From NCBI GenBank assembly GCA_022843045.1, contig JALHOJ010000003.1:1-64000 (forward strand): 64,000 bases of DNA, in the 5' to 3' direction. The stretch's first letter is position 1; every line of letters begins with the position of its first letter. The notes under the pieces are model-generated. The model searched no databases. It worked only from the letters and a program-made list of their open reading frames with translations, and was not told the origin of the DNA. This DNA is from Phycisphaerales bacterium (GTDB taxonomy: Bacteria; Planctomycetota; Phycisphaerae; Phycisphaerales; UBA1924). This document shows, in pieces, positions 48,255 to 57,680 of the stretch. The position numbers were made by a program, and so were the translations under genes.

Positions 48255-51236
48255 CTACCGCTCGGTGCGCACTCGAAGCCGCCTTGCACGTTCGCGGAAT
48301 GCCGATTCCCCGCCTTCTAAGATATCGCACACGAGCTTGCGGATCGGGGCCTCTTCGAGACCGCCTGACGTATATGTGATTTGAGGTAGCTGTCCAGGGA
48401 GGCGTGCTCCCGCAGACGCAACGATGACTTGGTCCGCATCGGTGTTGATGACTAGGTTCGCGTTGTGCGTGACCAGGATGACCTGACGTTTGGCCTTTGC
48501 AGCACGGAAGAGCGGGACTAACTCGTCGTAAATGGACTTCGGGTCCAAGTTCTCTTCCGGCTGGTCAACGATCAGCGGACGGTCGTCCGCATCATCGAGT
48601 GCGAGATAGAGAAGCAGCAGCACGATCCCGCGCGTTCCGGGGGACAGCTTTCGGATATCTACACCGTCGTAGTCGATGCTGTACTGCAGCGTAATGTGGT
48701 CGGTGCTGTACAGCCATTTGGCGAATCGCTTGAGCCAGTCCCGGTAGTTCGCCAGTTCAGACGGCGGAATCGTGCTTGGGCCCAGTAGTTCTTCGCGATT
48801 CTGCTGGAAGAACGTGGCCATTGCCGCGCCAACCGCTGCGGGATCACCCGCCTCCCACACCGCTTTTAGAGAGGTATCGGCCAACTGCCTGAGCCGGCCG
48901 CGCCCCTTGAAAGTGCCCTGCACCCGGAGGTCGCGTAGGCTCTCGCCGCGCTCCGCCCACGCACCGAGATCGATGTGCCGCTTGACCGTAAAGGACAGCT
49001 TCGCGATGGCACCGACACCCTTTCCGATGCGGGCATGCAACGGCGCATAGAGGTCGGTCAGCACCTGCTGCTCCGAGACGATTGATTCGAAAACCCGCAC
49101 ATACGTGGATTCGCGTTCTTGTTGCGCCGTTGCGATCCGCTGGTTGGCGCCTTCACAGTCTGTGAGCTTCTCTTTTAGTCTCGCAAGTGCAACGGTCTCT
49201 TCATCGATCCGCTTCGAAATCGCCGCAAACTTGCTCGCCGTGTCCTTGTCCACATTGACTATGCCCTGCACTCTCGCAATCTCAGCCTCAAGGATCGCCA
49301 ATGGCTGTTCGTCAAGCTTGGCATCATTGGTGATGAATGGTGAGTTCTGATCGGCGTTCGGTGCCGGTGGCGTACCCTTCCAGTCCTTCGTGTCCTTCTC
49401 GTTCTGCGCTTGATTTGCCGTGATTGCGGCGTCTACGTCTCCCTTGAACTCGAGCAGGAATCGTTCCCAGTCCGTGTCCTTCAGCCCGCTAGGCTGGAAC
49501 TTGGTCTTGGACTGTCGAAGCGTTTCCGGTCCCCTTCGCGTGCGGTGGTCTTGGACATCCTGTTTCAACGCCAGCAGGGATTGTTTTTGGTTGGCGAAGT
49601 ATCGCAGGTACCCGCGTACCGTCTCCGCCGCCTGAGTCAGGGCCTCGAGCCGCTTCACGCGCTCCTCACTGCCCTTGGATACCAACTTTGCGCGATCGAT
49701 CTTGTATCTCGCTATAAGGTTTGTCTTTTCGGTGATGGCAGCGCGGAGCGAGGGAACGAGCGTTTCCTTCTCTCTGTCCGCGCCAATCCGCTCAGACTGC
49801 TCGGCCAAGGCAGCGTCTTCAGCCTGCCGGGTTTGCCGAAGCACGGCCACGCGCAGATCGAGCAACTCATCGAAGTTCGACGTGCCGTCACGGTCGGTGA
49901 GCGGGTGTGCCTCATAGATTACCCGCTGAATCTCGTTGATGAGCCCATCGGTCACGCGATCTGCTGCGCAAAGTTCTTCGACGAACTGCTGGGAGAGATA
50001 CCTCGCACGCGGATAGCTATCCGCACTTCCGGCTCGTCCCTCCTGGGGCTTGCGGTCCACTGACTCCCCCGACAGCCAGACCACCTTTGCGGTTACTCCC
50101 GTGAGCAGGTCCGCCGCCCTGCGAAGAAAGGAATTCTCGTTCTGGTGCTCCGAAAGCGAGTCACAGCCCAGCGAGATCATCTCTGCAAGTGCAGACTTTC
50201 CGGAACCTCTCGCACCAATGATGGCAACAAGTCCCGGATTTAACGCGACCCTCGGCGTGCGTGCCCAGGCCGCACCCGCAATCTCAATCGAAGAAAGGGC
50301 CTGTGAAGAAATCGTTCCGCTCGGTGGTTGTGGGCCGACGAACGCTCGACCCCGCGGGTCGATCAAGGCCTGCCGTAGGGTGTCGAACGCGACCAGACCC
50401 TTCACCCACGTATAGCGATCTTCGGCGGGCGCGCCGACCTTTGAGAGATCGTGCGCATCGCAGCCGTGAATGCAGGGCTTCGGTCCCCCATACTTTTCTT
50501 CCAGTTCTTGGACCGTCGCCGCACCGTCTCCCAGCCAGAATGCCCGCTGGGCTGGGCTGCCCGCAAAGATGACGTGCGCAAACTTCTCGATCTCTGTGCG
50601 CAGTGTCGCGTCGGCACCATCACGAACGCCGGAGCTACCGTCCGTTTCAGCAGCCGCAACCCCAATCAGTATGTTCTCGCTGGCCCACGCGCTCTTCGTG
50701 AACGCGTCTCGCAGGTTGGACAACTCGACCTTGAACTGTTCCACGCCCTTCCTCATCGCGGCAATGCCGCTCAGTGAGCGGTCCGTATGTGTGCCGAGCT
50801 TCGTGAGGTCGGAATCGGTACAGGTGAACGTGTCGCCGCCGACTTCGAACTTTAGCCTGCTCATAAACCTCTTAGCTTCTTCGAGGTGAGTCGATGCGTC
50901 AGGGCAAATGAGCAGGTGAATATTGACGTACCTCCCCTTTACGGTCCCCACCGCCAACCGCATCTCAACGTTTGCGAAGATGAGCCGAACTTGCGGCAGC
51001 CGGCCTTTGGCCTTCTCTGCCACAACTCGTTCGTATGTTGCCAGCGAGCAATAGTCCGTTATGCCTAAGGCAGCAATCACGGGGCTAGCCTGTTCGATCT
51101 TCGTGAGATACCGCTCCCACGCGTCAGGTCCCGTGAAATGATCGCTCAGGTGCGTTCCCGGTGCATGGATATGCGGGTCCCAGCGATGCCAATGGGATCC
51201 GGAGTTCGGTTGTGGTGGGGTTGATGTCCCGCTCAT
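48255..51236 (-). CDS. PHP-like domain fused to SMC/Rad50-type ATPase (TrlF-family-like)
   Basis: HRWDPHIHAPGTHLSDHF (HxH); Walker A GARGSGKSAL; long charged coiled-coil; LSPGTRGIVLLLLYLAL signature; Walker B LIVDQPEENLD; ILVTHNANL. Confidence 0.85.
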   Translation of the reverse strand: MSGTSTPPQPNSGSHWHRWDPHIHAPGTHLSDHFTGPDAWERYLTKIEQASPVIAALGITDYCSLATYERVVAEKAKGRLPQVRLIFANVEMRLAVGTVKGRYVNIHLLICPDASTHLEEAKRFMSRLKFEVGGDTFTCTDSDLTKLGTHTDRSLSGIAAMRKGVEQFKVELSNLRDAFTKSAWASENILIGVAAAETDGSSGVRDGADATLRTEIEKFAHVIFAGSPAQRAFWLGDGAATVQELEEKYGGPKPCIHGCDAHDLSKVGAPAEDRYTWVKGLVAFDTLRQALIDPRGRAFVGPQPPSGTISSQALSSIEIAGAAWARTPRVALNPGLVAIIGARGSGKSALAEMISLGCDSLSEHQNENSFLRRAADLLTGVTAKVVWLSGESVDRKPQEGRAGSADSYPRARYLSQQFVEELCAADRVTDGLINEIQRVIYEAHPLTDRDGTSNFDELLDLRVAVLRQTRQAEDAALAEQSERIGADREKETLVPSLRAAITEKTNLIARYKIDRAKLVSKGSEERVKRLEALTQAAETVRGYLRYFANQKQSLLALKQDVQDHRTRRGPETLRQSKTKFQPSGLKDTDWERFLLEFKGDVDAAITANQAQNEKDTKDWKGTPPAPNADQNSPFITNDAKLDEQPLAILEAEIARVQGIVNVDKDTASKFAAISKRIDEETVALARLKEKLTDCEGANQRIATAQQERESTYVRVFESIVSEQQVLTDLYAPLHARIGKGVGAIAKLSFTVKRHIDLGAWAERGESLRDLRVQGTFKGRGRLRQLADTSLKAVWEAGDPAAVGAAMATFFQQNREELLGPSTIPPSELANYRDWLKRFAKWLYSTDHITLQYSIDYDGVDIRKLSPGTRGIVLLLLYLALDDADDRPLIVDQPEENLDPKSIYDELVPLFRAAKAKRQVILVTHNANLVINTDADQVIVASAGARLPGQLPQITYTSGGLEEAPIRKLVCDILEGGESAFRERARRLRVRTER

Positions 51237-51273
51237 TCGCGGGTCAATAGTACCAACTCTGGAGGGTCGTTCC

Positions 51274-51520
51274 GATGCCGGGGCTGCCGCCCCCGGCACC
51301 CCCGCTTAAGGCACTCGGAGCGCACGACCAGCGCGGCGGGCGGTTCCCTTCCGGGCCGGGAGAGGTGCGGAGAGGGCGGCACGCCCTCTCTGCATCAGCC
51401 GTCATGACTCGTCGCGCGCCGATGCCGGGGGCTGCCGCCCCCCGGCACCCCCCGCTGGGATGCGTGAAGGAGCGCGAAGCGTGTGGGGCTGCCGCCCTCG
51501 CGGGCCTGCGCCCCCCGCTT
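51274..51520. repeat. Three GC-rich hairpin units of the type GATGCCGGGGgCTGCCGCCCCCcGGCACCCCCCGCT
   Basis: 51274-51307 and 51421-51456 are nearly identical; 51481-51520 is divergent (GGGGCTGCCGCCCTCGCGGGCCTGCGCCCCCCGCTT). Confidence 0.75.
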
Positions 51521-51555
51521 CAAAGAACTAACGGGCGTGGCCCGCGCGTCAAACC

Positions 51556-51593
51556 GCATCGATGTTGCTCAAGGCAGCAACATCGATGGCACG
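51556..51593. repeat. GCATCGATGT..ACATCGATGGCACG palindrome, copy 3
   Basis: gCATCGATGTTGCTcaaggcAGCAACATCGATGgcacg. Confidence 0.88.
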
Positions 51594-51653
51594 GGCGGCG
51601 GCATCGAGGGCATGGGGGGAGTGGGGGGTGTCGGGGCTTGGGGGGGCGTTGGG

Positions 51654-53351
51654 TTACTCGTACTTGCCCTTCACCGTGTACGCGAAGTCCATCAGTGTGG
51701 CCACGTCCTTGGCGTTCTTCTTTTCGAGGTCGCTCAACTGCTTGATGAGCGGCGTTGGGTTGTCCACGGCCATGCCGCCCAGCAGGCGGAACTTGTGGTT
51801 CAGGATGTCCTTGAGGTCGGCCCGGTAGGTGGCGGGGGCGCGGTCGTTGCGGGCGTGGCCGCCGGGGTACATGACCAGGCCGCTGTCGAAGGCCTCATCT
51901 TGTTCGTCGGTGATGATGATGCTGGTGGGGATGCCATCGGGGTACTTGGCGTCGTAGTCGCTGCCGCCGTGTTCGAAGCTCATCTTCTGCATCAGGGCGC
52001 GGGTGACGGGGTGGTACAGGGCATCGTGCGTGAAGTCGTTGGGGCTGAGCATCAGGTCCTTCCACGTCATGGGCTTCTTGTGGCCCGCGGCTCGCAGTTC
52101 CAGGGCGGTGCGGAGCATGGTGCAGACCAGGTACAGCATGCTGTGGTCGGCGGATTGGCGGGTCTTGGGGTCGCGCTTGGCGGGGTCGCCGATGATGCCG
52201 AAGGCCGGCTCGTACGCGCGGACCCGCATGGCCTTGATGCAGTCGCCGGTCTGATCGTCGAGCAGGTGCGGCTGGGCGTTGATCAGGTTGATCAGGCCCT
52301 GCAGCGCGCCCGCGCTCTGGTGTTCGTAGAGGCCGAGCTTGAAGTGCATGCCCATCACGGCGAAGTCGCTGCCCGAGCGAGCCAGATACAGATCGAAGGG
52401 GCTGGCGTAGTCCTTGCCCTTGATGGCATCGGGAATGCCCGTGCCCGCGCTTTCGGTCTTGGTGAAGAGCTGGCCCGGTCCCTGGAACAAGCGGAAGATC
52501 GCTTCGGGGTTGCGGAAGATGTCGCGGGGGCCCAGGAAGCCCATCATGCTGCGCCGCACGGCCATGATCGCGGCTTCGGTGCTGATCGCCGCGCTCGCGC
52601 CCTTGCTGTCGGAGAGCTGCTTGCCCGCGCGGATGGCGCGGAAGGGGATGTAGTGGGCGATCACCATGCCGATGGCAGACTCGATCTGCTCGGCGGTCGC
52701 GCCCATCATCGCGCCGAAGGTCGCCGCGCTGCCGATCGCGCCGTGGACGACGTGGTCGATCTTGTACGACTTCAAGCTGAACGCCTCGGCGAGGCGGCCG
52801 CGGATCTCGTCCAGCAGGATCATGCCGCGGAGGGCGTATGCGCCGTCCTTGCCGCGCAATTGGGCCGCCGCGAGGGCCACGGCGTAGAAGTCGTTGTGCC
52901 CGAACTCGCCCGCGGTCTGCTTGCGATCGGGGTTGTAGCCGAAGTTGGTCCCGTTGCTGTCCCACTCACGCACGGCGGCGCAGTTGGCGACGATGGCCTT
53001 CTCGACCTGAACATCGATGGTGCTGCCGAAGCAGGGCACGCCGCTGCGGATGGTCGTCCCCGGCTTGGCCCAAGGCACGCCTTGCATGCTGCCCATGCCG
53101 CTCACGGGCGTGCGATAGAACATCGCTTCATCGCGCAGGAGCGTGGGGGCGTTGGTCCCCAGCGCGAGGGCGGAGACGCCGCAGATGCAGGCATCGGTGA
53201 AGAACCAGTTGGTGCGTTCGAGCACGGACTTGTCGGGCTCGCCGCGCTTGCCGGGCGTGTCGGACATGAAGTCGATGGCGTACTGGGCGAGGCCCAGGGC
53301 TTGGTTGGTGTCGCGGGGGAGGGTGACGAACTGGTTGGTGGCGGGGGGCAT
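51654..53351 (-). CDS. MmgE/PrpD family protein
   Basis: HGAIGSAATFGAMMGATAEQIESAIGMVIAHYIPFRAIRAGKQLSDSKGASAAISTEAAIMAV; C-terminal subdomain with GG. Confidence 0.85.
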   Translation of the reverse strand: MPPATNQFVTLPRDTNQALGLAQYAIDFMSDTPGKRGEPDKSVLERTNWFFTDACICGVSALALGTNAPTLLRDEAMFYRTPVSGMGSMQGVPWAKPGTTIRSGVPCFGSTIDVQVEKAIVANCAAVREWDSNGTNFGYNPDRKQTAGEFGHNDFYAVALAAAQLRGKDGAYALRGMILLDEIRGRLAEAFSLKSYKIDHVVHGAIGSAATFGAMMGATAEQIESAIGMVIAHYIPFRAIRAGKQLSDSKGASAAISTEAAIMAVRRSMMGFLGPRDIFRNPEAIFRLFQGPGQLFTKTESAGTGIPDAIKGKDYASPFDLYLARSGSDFAVMGMHFKLGLYEHQSAGALQGLINLINAQPHLLDDQTGDCIKAMRVRAYEPAFGIIGDPAKRDPKTRQSADHSMLYLVCTMLRTALELRAAGHKKPMTWKDLMLSPNDFTHDALYHPVTRALMQKMSFEHGGSDYDAKYPDGIPTSIIITDEQDEAFDSGLVMYPGGHARNDRAPATYRADLKDILNHKFRLLGGMAVDNPTPLIKQLSDLEKKNAKDVATLMDFAYTVKGKYE

Positions 53352-53531
53352 GGGGGCTCCGAAGTCTGCGGTTGAACTCGCGGCGTTGATGCGCATCGCG
53401 AGGGGGGCCGAGTGTACGAATTGAGAGGCGATGCGGCCCGAGGCCGGGCGGCGGGGCCGCGAGCCCGTGCGCAAGTGGTTGGAATGCCAACGCCTGCGCG
53501 AATGGCCCGGGACCGAAATTCCCGCGCTATT

Positions 53532-53921
53532 TCAGGCCTTGAGGCGTCCCCAGACGCTGACGGCCACGCCCGCGAAGACCAGCACGAAGGCCAGGGCATC
53601 GGTGGCGCGGAGCTTTTCCTTGAGCACGACGTAGCTGATGACGGTGAAGACCACCAGCGTGATGGCTTCCTGGATCACCTTGAGCTGCGGCGCGGCGAAG
53701 GGGCCGCCGAAGTTGGTGTGGCCCAGACGATTCGCGGGCACCTGCAGCATGTACTCGGGCAGCGCGAGCAGCCACGAGACCAGGATGGGCATGGCAAGCG
53801 CGGCGAAGGTCAGGCCCAGCTTGTGGTCCTTGAACCACTTGAGGTGGCCATACCACGCGAGGTTCATGAAGACGTTGGAGAGGATGAGCAGGCCGACGCA
53901 GGCGAGGGCGCGGGAGTTCAT
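53532..53921 (-). CDS. DUF486 family small membrane protein
   Basis: LLILSNVFMNLAWYGHLK; VPANRLGH..F..AQLKVIQEAITLVVFTVISYVVLKEKL. Confidence 0.88.
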   Translation of the reverse strand: MNSRALACVGLLILSNVFMNLAWYGHLKWFKDHKLGLTFAALAMPILVSWLLALPEYMLQVPANRLGHTNFGGPFAAPQLKVIQEAITLVVFTVISYVVLKEKLRATDALAFVLVFAGVAVSVWGRLKA

Positions 53922-53942
53922 GGCGGAGGAACGCTAGGCGAT

Positions 53943-56666
53943 TTAGCGCACGCGCATGGCGTTCCAGCGAGCGCGGGCCTGCGTCGCAAGGCGCGAGGCG
54001 GGCCATGTCGGGCCCATGTCCCGCGCGAAGCACTCGGCTTCCTGCACGTCGAACTCGATGGCTTGTGCCGCTTCGGGCGAAAGAGTGCCCGCGGCTTGGG
54101 CAACATCCATCCGGCACTGGGCCAGCTCGCTGCGGCGGATCAGCTCGACCCACGCGACATTGCGTTCGATGTTCACGCGAAGCGACGCGTGGTAGCGGTC
54201 TTCGATGATCCGCTGCGCCCGCGCGGGCTCGCCCAGCAGCCGCCCCGCCCACGCGTAGAGCAGTTCGTGATAGACCGCCCAGCCGTCAAATCTGGCCATG
54301 AGCTCGGGCGTGCCCTCGTACGCGGCCCTCGCGAGCGCGGCGGCCTCGGGCAGGCTCTTCCCCTGCGCCAGCAGCACCCGCGCGACCCGCCCCTGGGCCT
54401 TGGTGGTGTACTGCGAGGTCGGTCCCAGCATGGAACTTGCGCCAAAGAGCTGCTGGCGTGCGGCCCACTCCGCGGTTTCATAGTCCCCCAGCTGCATCGC
54501 GACAAAGTACATGCCTCCCCACCATTCGTACGTCGAGGGATCCAGCCCGCCCCATTGCCGCGTGGATCGCTCTGCGCCCTCGCCAAGCGTCTGCAGCGCG
54601 CCGAAGAAGTCGCCCGCGGCCCGCTGCTGGCTCTGCATCTCGAAGAGCACGCCGTTGAGGGGATCGTCGCGGGTGTCGGTGATGGACTCCGCGGCGGCGA
54701 GCAGCGCGGGGAAGCGCTCGAGCGCGGCACGTGGCCCTCGCTCCCCACCCAGGATGCGTGCGTCCATCAGGTCGTGCAGCAGGAAGGTGACAGGCTTGAT
54801 GTTGGAGCGATCCTTGATCGCGTCCCGGCGGGCGGCGAGCAATTCGCGGGCTTGAGCGGTGTTGTTCTGAAACAACGCGGCTGTGCAGAGGGACTCGAGG
54901 AACGACTCAGCCATTGGATCCGAGGCGGGGTCGTCCAGTTGATTGAGGTACTCCATCGCCTGTCTGCCCTTGGGCAAGAGGCGATAGTTGGAGGAGTTGA
55001 ACTCTTCACTCATCGCGAGCAAAAGGGCCTGCAGCGAGCGAGGATCCTTCAATCCGAACGCACGTTCCGTCGCCGCTTGGGCCCGTACCGCCATCGCGCC
55101 GGAACGCTGATCCGCGACGTCCGATGCGGAGCGAGCAATCAGCAGCGCGACTTCGGCCTGCAGTTGGGGATCGTTGGGGAAGGAGCTCTCAATCTGACCG
55201 CTCGCGGTGTGAAGAAGATCGCCCACGCTGGGCGCGCTGCCGGGGCGGGCGGAGGTGGGCCAGTGTGTTGACGTGTCGAGTTCTTCGAGGGGCGTGCGGC
55301 CCAGGCCCGGGAACGGATCCGCGCTGCGGACCATCTGGGTGAGGAAGTCCGAAACATGGCGGGCCCGAGTGGCTTCTTCGAGCGCCCGCCGTTCGCTGGC
55401 GCGGGACTTGGTGAGCCCGACTGCCAGACCACCAGCGCCGACGGCGAGCGCGACGGCGACGGTGAGGGCGACGCCCACGAGCAGCTTGTTGCGCTTGGCA
55501 AACAGCGTGGCCTGTCGCGCCAGCGAGGCTCTGCGAGCGAGAACAGGCTCGTACGCGAGGATGTGGCGGAGGTCCGCCGCGAACTGCTCGACGGATTGGT
55601 AGCGATCGGCGGTTTCGTGGGCGATGGCTTTGGCGACGACGGTTTCGACGTCGCCCTTGCAGTCGGCACGGATGGTGCCCAGGAGCTTGGGCGGCTTGCC
55701 GCGGATGATGGATCGCGCGGTGGCGGGCGTCATGTGGGCCTGGCCAAAGGCGGGTGCTCGCGCGAGCAGTTCGTAGAGCGTGATGCCCAGCGCGTACACG
55801 TCCGCGCGGATGTCGACCGCGTGCATGCCCATTTCGAACGCTTCGGGCGGGAGGTACGCGGGCGTGCCGACCAAATCGCCCGCCTGCGTGTTGGTGCGGG
55901 CGTGGGAAGCCTGCTGGTTGGCGTCGGCGAGACGCGCCACGCCAAAGTCGATGACCTTGGGCACGCCCTGCTTGTCGATGAGGATGTTCGCGGGCTTGAT
56001 GTCGCGGTGCAGCACGCCCTTCTGGTGGCCATGGTGCACAGCGTCGCAAATGGTGGCAAACAGCGCCAGCAGCGTGCGAAGATCAAGGTTGGTCGCCCGA
56101 ACGTACGCGTCCAGCGTCCGCGCTCCGTCGACCAACTCCATCGCGAAAAACGGCAGCGACAGCGGCTGCCCGGGCGCCTGCTGCACGCCCGCTTCATACA
56201 CCCGCGCGACGTTGGGATGATCCAAGCGTGCGAGCGTGGAGGCTTCGGCTTCAAACCGCCGGCGGGCCGCCGCGCTGGACAGGCCCACGCTCAGCAGCTT
56301 GATCGCGACCGGACGCTGCAGCGCAGTGTCAAAGGCTTCAAACACCGCGCCCATGCCGCCCGTGCCGATGTTGGCCCCGATGCGATAGCGGCCGACCATT
56401 GCGCCCTCCGCAACGGGCACCGCGGCGAGGGCCTCAGAGAGCGTCAGTGCGGGAACGCCCGCGTCATTCAGGGCGTCGCCCGCCGTTTCGTACGAACGAA
56501 GCAGCGCGACCACTTCCCCGCGCAGCGATTCATCGCCCTGGCAGGAACTCTCGACAAACGAGGCCCGCTGGGCGCTGGGCAGTTCGAGCGCATCGCCGAC
56601 GATCGCCTTGGTGCGCCGCCAGAGGCCACTGGGCGAGGAGGCGGGGATGTCTTGGGCGGTGGGCAT
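53943..56666 (-). CDS. Ser/Thr protein kinase with TM and TPR-like C-terminal region
   Basis: YRIGANIGTGGMGAVFEAFD; VLHRDIKPANILIDKQGVPKVIDFGVARL; GTPAYLPPEAF. Confidence 0.94.
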   Translation of the reverse strand: MPTAQDIPASSPSGLWRRTKAIVGDALELPSAQRASFVESSCQGDESLRGEVVALLRSYETAGDALNDAGVPALTLSEALAAVPVAEGAMVGRYRIGANIGTGGMGAVFEAFDTALQRPVAIKLLSVGLSSAAARRRFEAEASTLARLDHPNVARVYEAGVQQAPGQPLSLPFFAMELVDGARTLDAYVRATNLDLRTLLALFATICDAVHHGHQKGVLHRDIKPANILIDKQGVPKVIDFGVARLADANQQASHARTNTQAGDLVGTPAYLPPEAFEMGMHAVDIRADVYALGITLYELLARAPAFGQAHMTPATARSIIRGKPPKLLGTIRADCKGDVETVVAKAIAHETADRYQSVEQFAADLRHILAYEPVLARRASLARQATLFAKRNKLLVGVALTVAVALAVGAGGLAVGLTKSRASERRALEEATRARHVSDFLTQMVRSADPFPGLGRTPLEELDTSTHWPTSARPGSAPSVGDLLHTASGQIESSFPNDPQLQAEVALLIARSASDVADQRSGAMAVRAQAATERAFGLKDPRSLQALLLAMSEEFNSSNYRLLPKGRQAMEYLNQLDDPASDPMAESFLESLCTAALFQNNTAQARELLAARRDAIKDRSNIKPVTFLLHDLMDARILGGERGPRAALERFPALLAAAESITDTRDDPLNGVLFEMQSQQRAAGDFFGALQTLGEGAERSTRQWGGLDPSTYEWWGGMYFVAMQLGDYETAEWAARQQLFGASSMLGPTSQYTTKAQGRVARVLLAQGKSLPEAAALARAAYEGTPELMARFDGWAVYHELLYAWAGRLLGEPARAQRIIEDRYHASLRVNIERNVAWVELIRRSELAQCRMDVAQAAGTLSPEAAQAIEFDVQEAECFARDMGPTWPASRLATQARARWNAMRVR

Positions 56667-56680
56667 GGGGTCGGCAGTTC

Positions 56681-56767
56681 GTGATGAGTGCGGAGTGATG
56701 AGTGCAAAGTGATGCGGTGGCACCCGCCTTGCCATGTTCATCATCCATCACTCATCATTCATCACTC
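56681..56767. repeat. Inverted repeat gtgatgagtgcggagtgatgagtgcaaagtgatg .. catcatccatcactcatcattcatcactc
   Basis: gtgatga units complementary in both arms. Confidence 0.88.
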
Positions 56768-56819
56768 TTGCAAACGGGTTCTCTCTCAATCCCGCAAAAC
56801 TTCAACGGATCTCGATTCT

Positions 56820-57491
56820 CTACTCTCGCTCCACGTGCTCGCGCATATGTCGCAGCAGCCACGCCCGCGCGACCATCCAATCGCGGTTGATCGTGCGGGC
56901 ACTCTTGGAAAGGGCCAGCGCGGTTTCGTCGAGCGTCAGCCCCGCGAAGTACCGCAGGTGCACCACCTGCGCGAGTTCGCTGTCCTGGGTTTCCAAGGCC
57001 TTCATCGCGTCCTCCAGTGCCAGCCAGTCGATCGCGTCCGTAGCAACCTCCGGTCCCGAGTCGTTCGGAGGGCGGGCGCTGTCGGCGGGCTGGTCCCACT
57101 GTTCTAGCGAGAACTTGCGAACATTCCCGCCACGTTTTGATCCGCGCTTGGCCCGGGCCCGGTCGACGAGGATGCGGCGCATGGCCAGCGCGGCGGCGGC
57201 GAAGAAGTGTTTGCGGTCGTTCCAGGGCTGTTCGCTGCGGACCAGCCGCAGATACGCCTCGTGGACGAGCGCGGTGGGCTGTATGGTCTGTCCCGCGGGC
57301 TCAGACGCCAGCTTGGCCCGGGCCAGTTCGCGAAGATGCTCGTACACAAGCGGCAAAAGTTGCTCGGTCGCGGCAGGGTCGCCCTTTCCCGCGGCCTCCA
57401 ACAAGCTCTGAAGACCGGCTACGTCGCCAAAGGTTGACGGCGATTGCCCAAGGCTGGTGGGCGGCGGGTTGGAAGGGGGATCGGAACGCAC
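56820..57491 (-). CDS. ECF-type RNA polymerase sigma factor (start uncertain; GTG 57491 suggested)
   Basis: LLPLVYEHLRELARAKLASEPAGQTIQPTALVHEAYLRLV; YFAGLTLDETALALSKSARTINRDWMVARAWL. Confidence 0.9.
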   Translation of the reverse strand: MRSDPPSNPPPTSLGQSPSTFGDVAGLQSLLEAAGKGDPAATEQLLPLVYEHLRELARAKLASEPAGQTIQPTALVHEAYLRLVRSEQPWNDRKHFFAAAALAMRRILVDRARAKRGSKRGGNVRKFSLEQWDQPADSARPPNDSGPEVATDAIDWLALEDAMKALETQDSELAQVVHLRYFAGLTLDETALALSKSARTINRDWMVARAWLLRHMREHVERE

Positions 57492-57587
57492 GTTCAGGTG
57501 ATTATCCGGCTGGACGGTCAGCTGGGGTGAAGCAGACTCGTGAAATCGTACAACAGAACTGGCGTTTCGCAGCGCGAATGCAAAGAA

Positions 57588-57616
57588 AACGGGTCCCGCA
57601 CGATGCGGGACCCGTT
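57588..57616 (-). terminator. atpG terminator
   Basis: AACGGGTCCCGCAcgaTGCGGGACCCGTT, followed by TTCTTT on the minus strand. Confidence 0.85.
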
Positions 57617-57680
57617 GAATATCGGTCGAAGAGACGGATTCAAGGGCCTTGGAAGCCAAGACCGGGGAAAGGGCCCAAGA

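Noticed and set aside
53412-55271. 619-aa plus ORF over DUF486 and kinase genes
   Set aside because: Antisense artefact of GC-rich codon positions; crosses gene boundaries. The same applies to 25431-27002, 51483-53375, 55356-56684 and 57540-58931.
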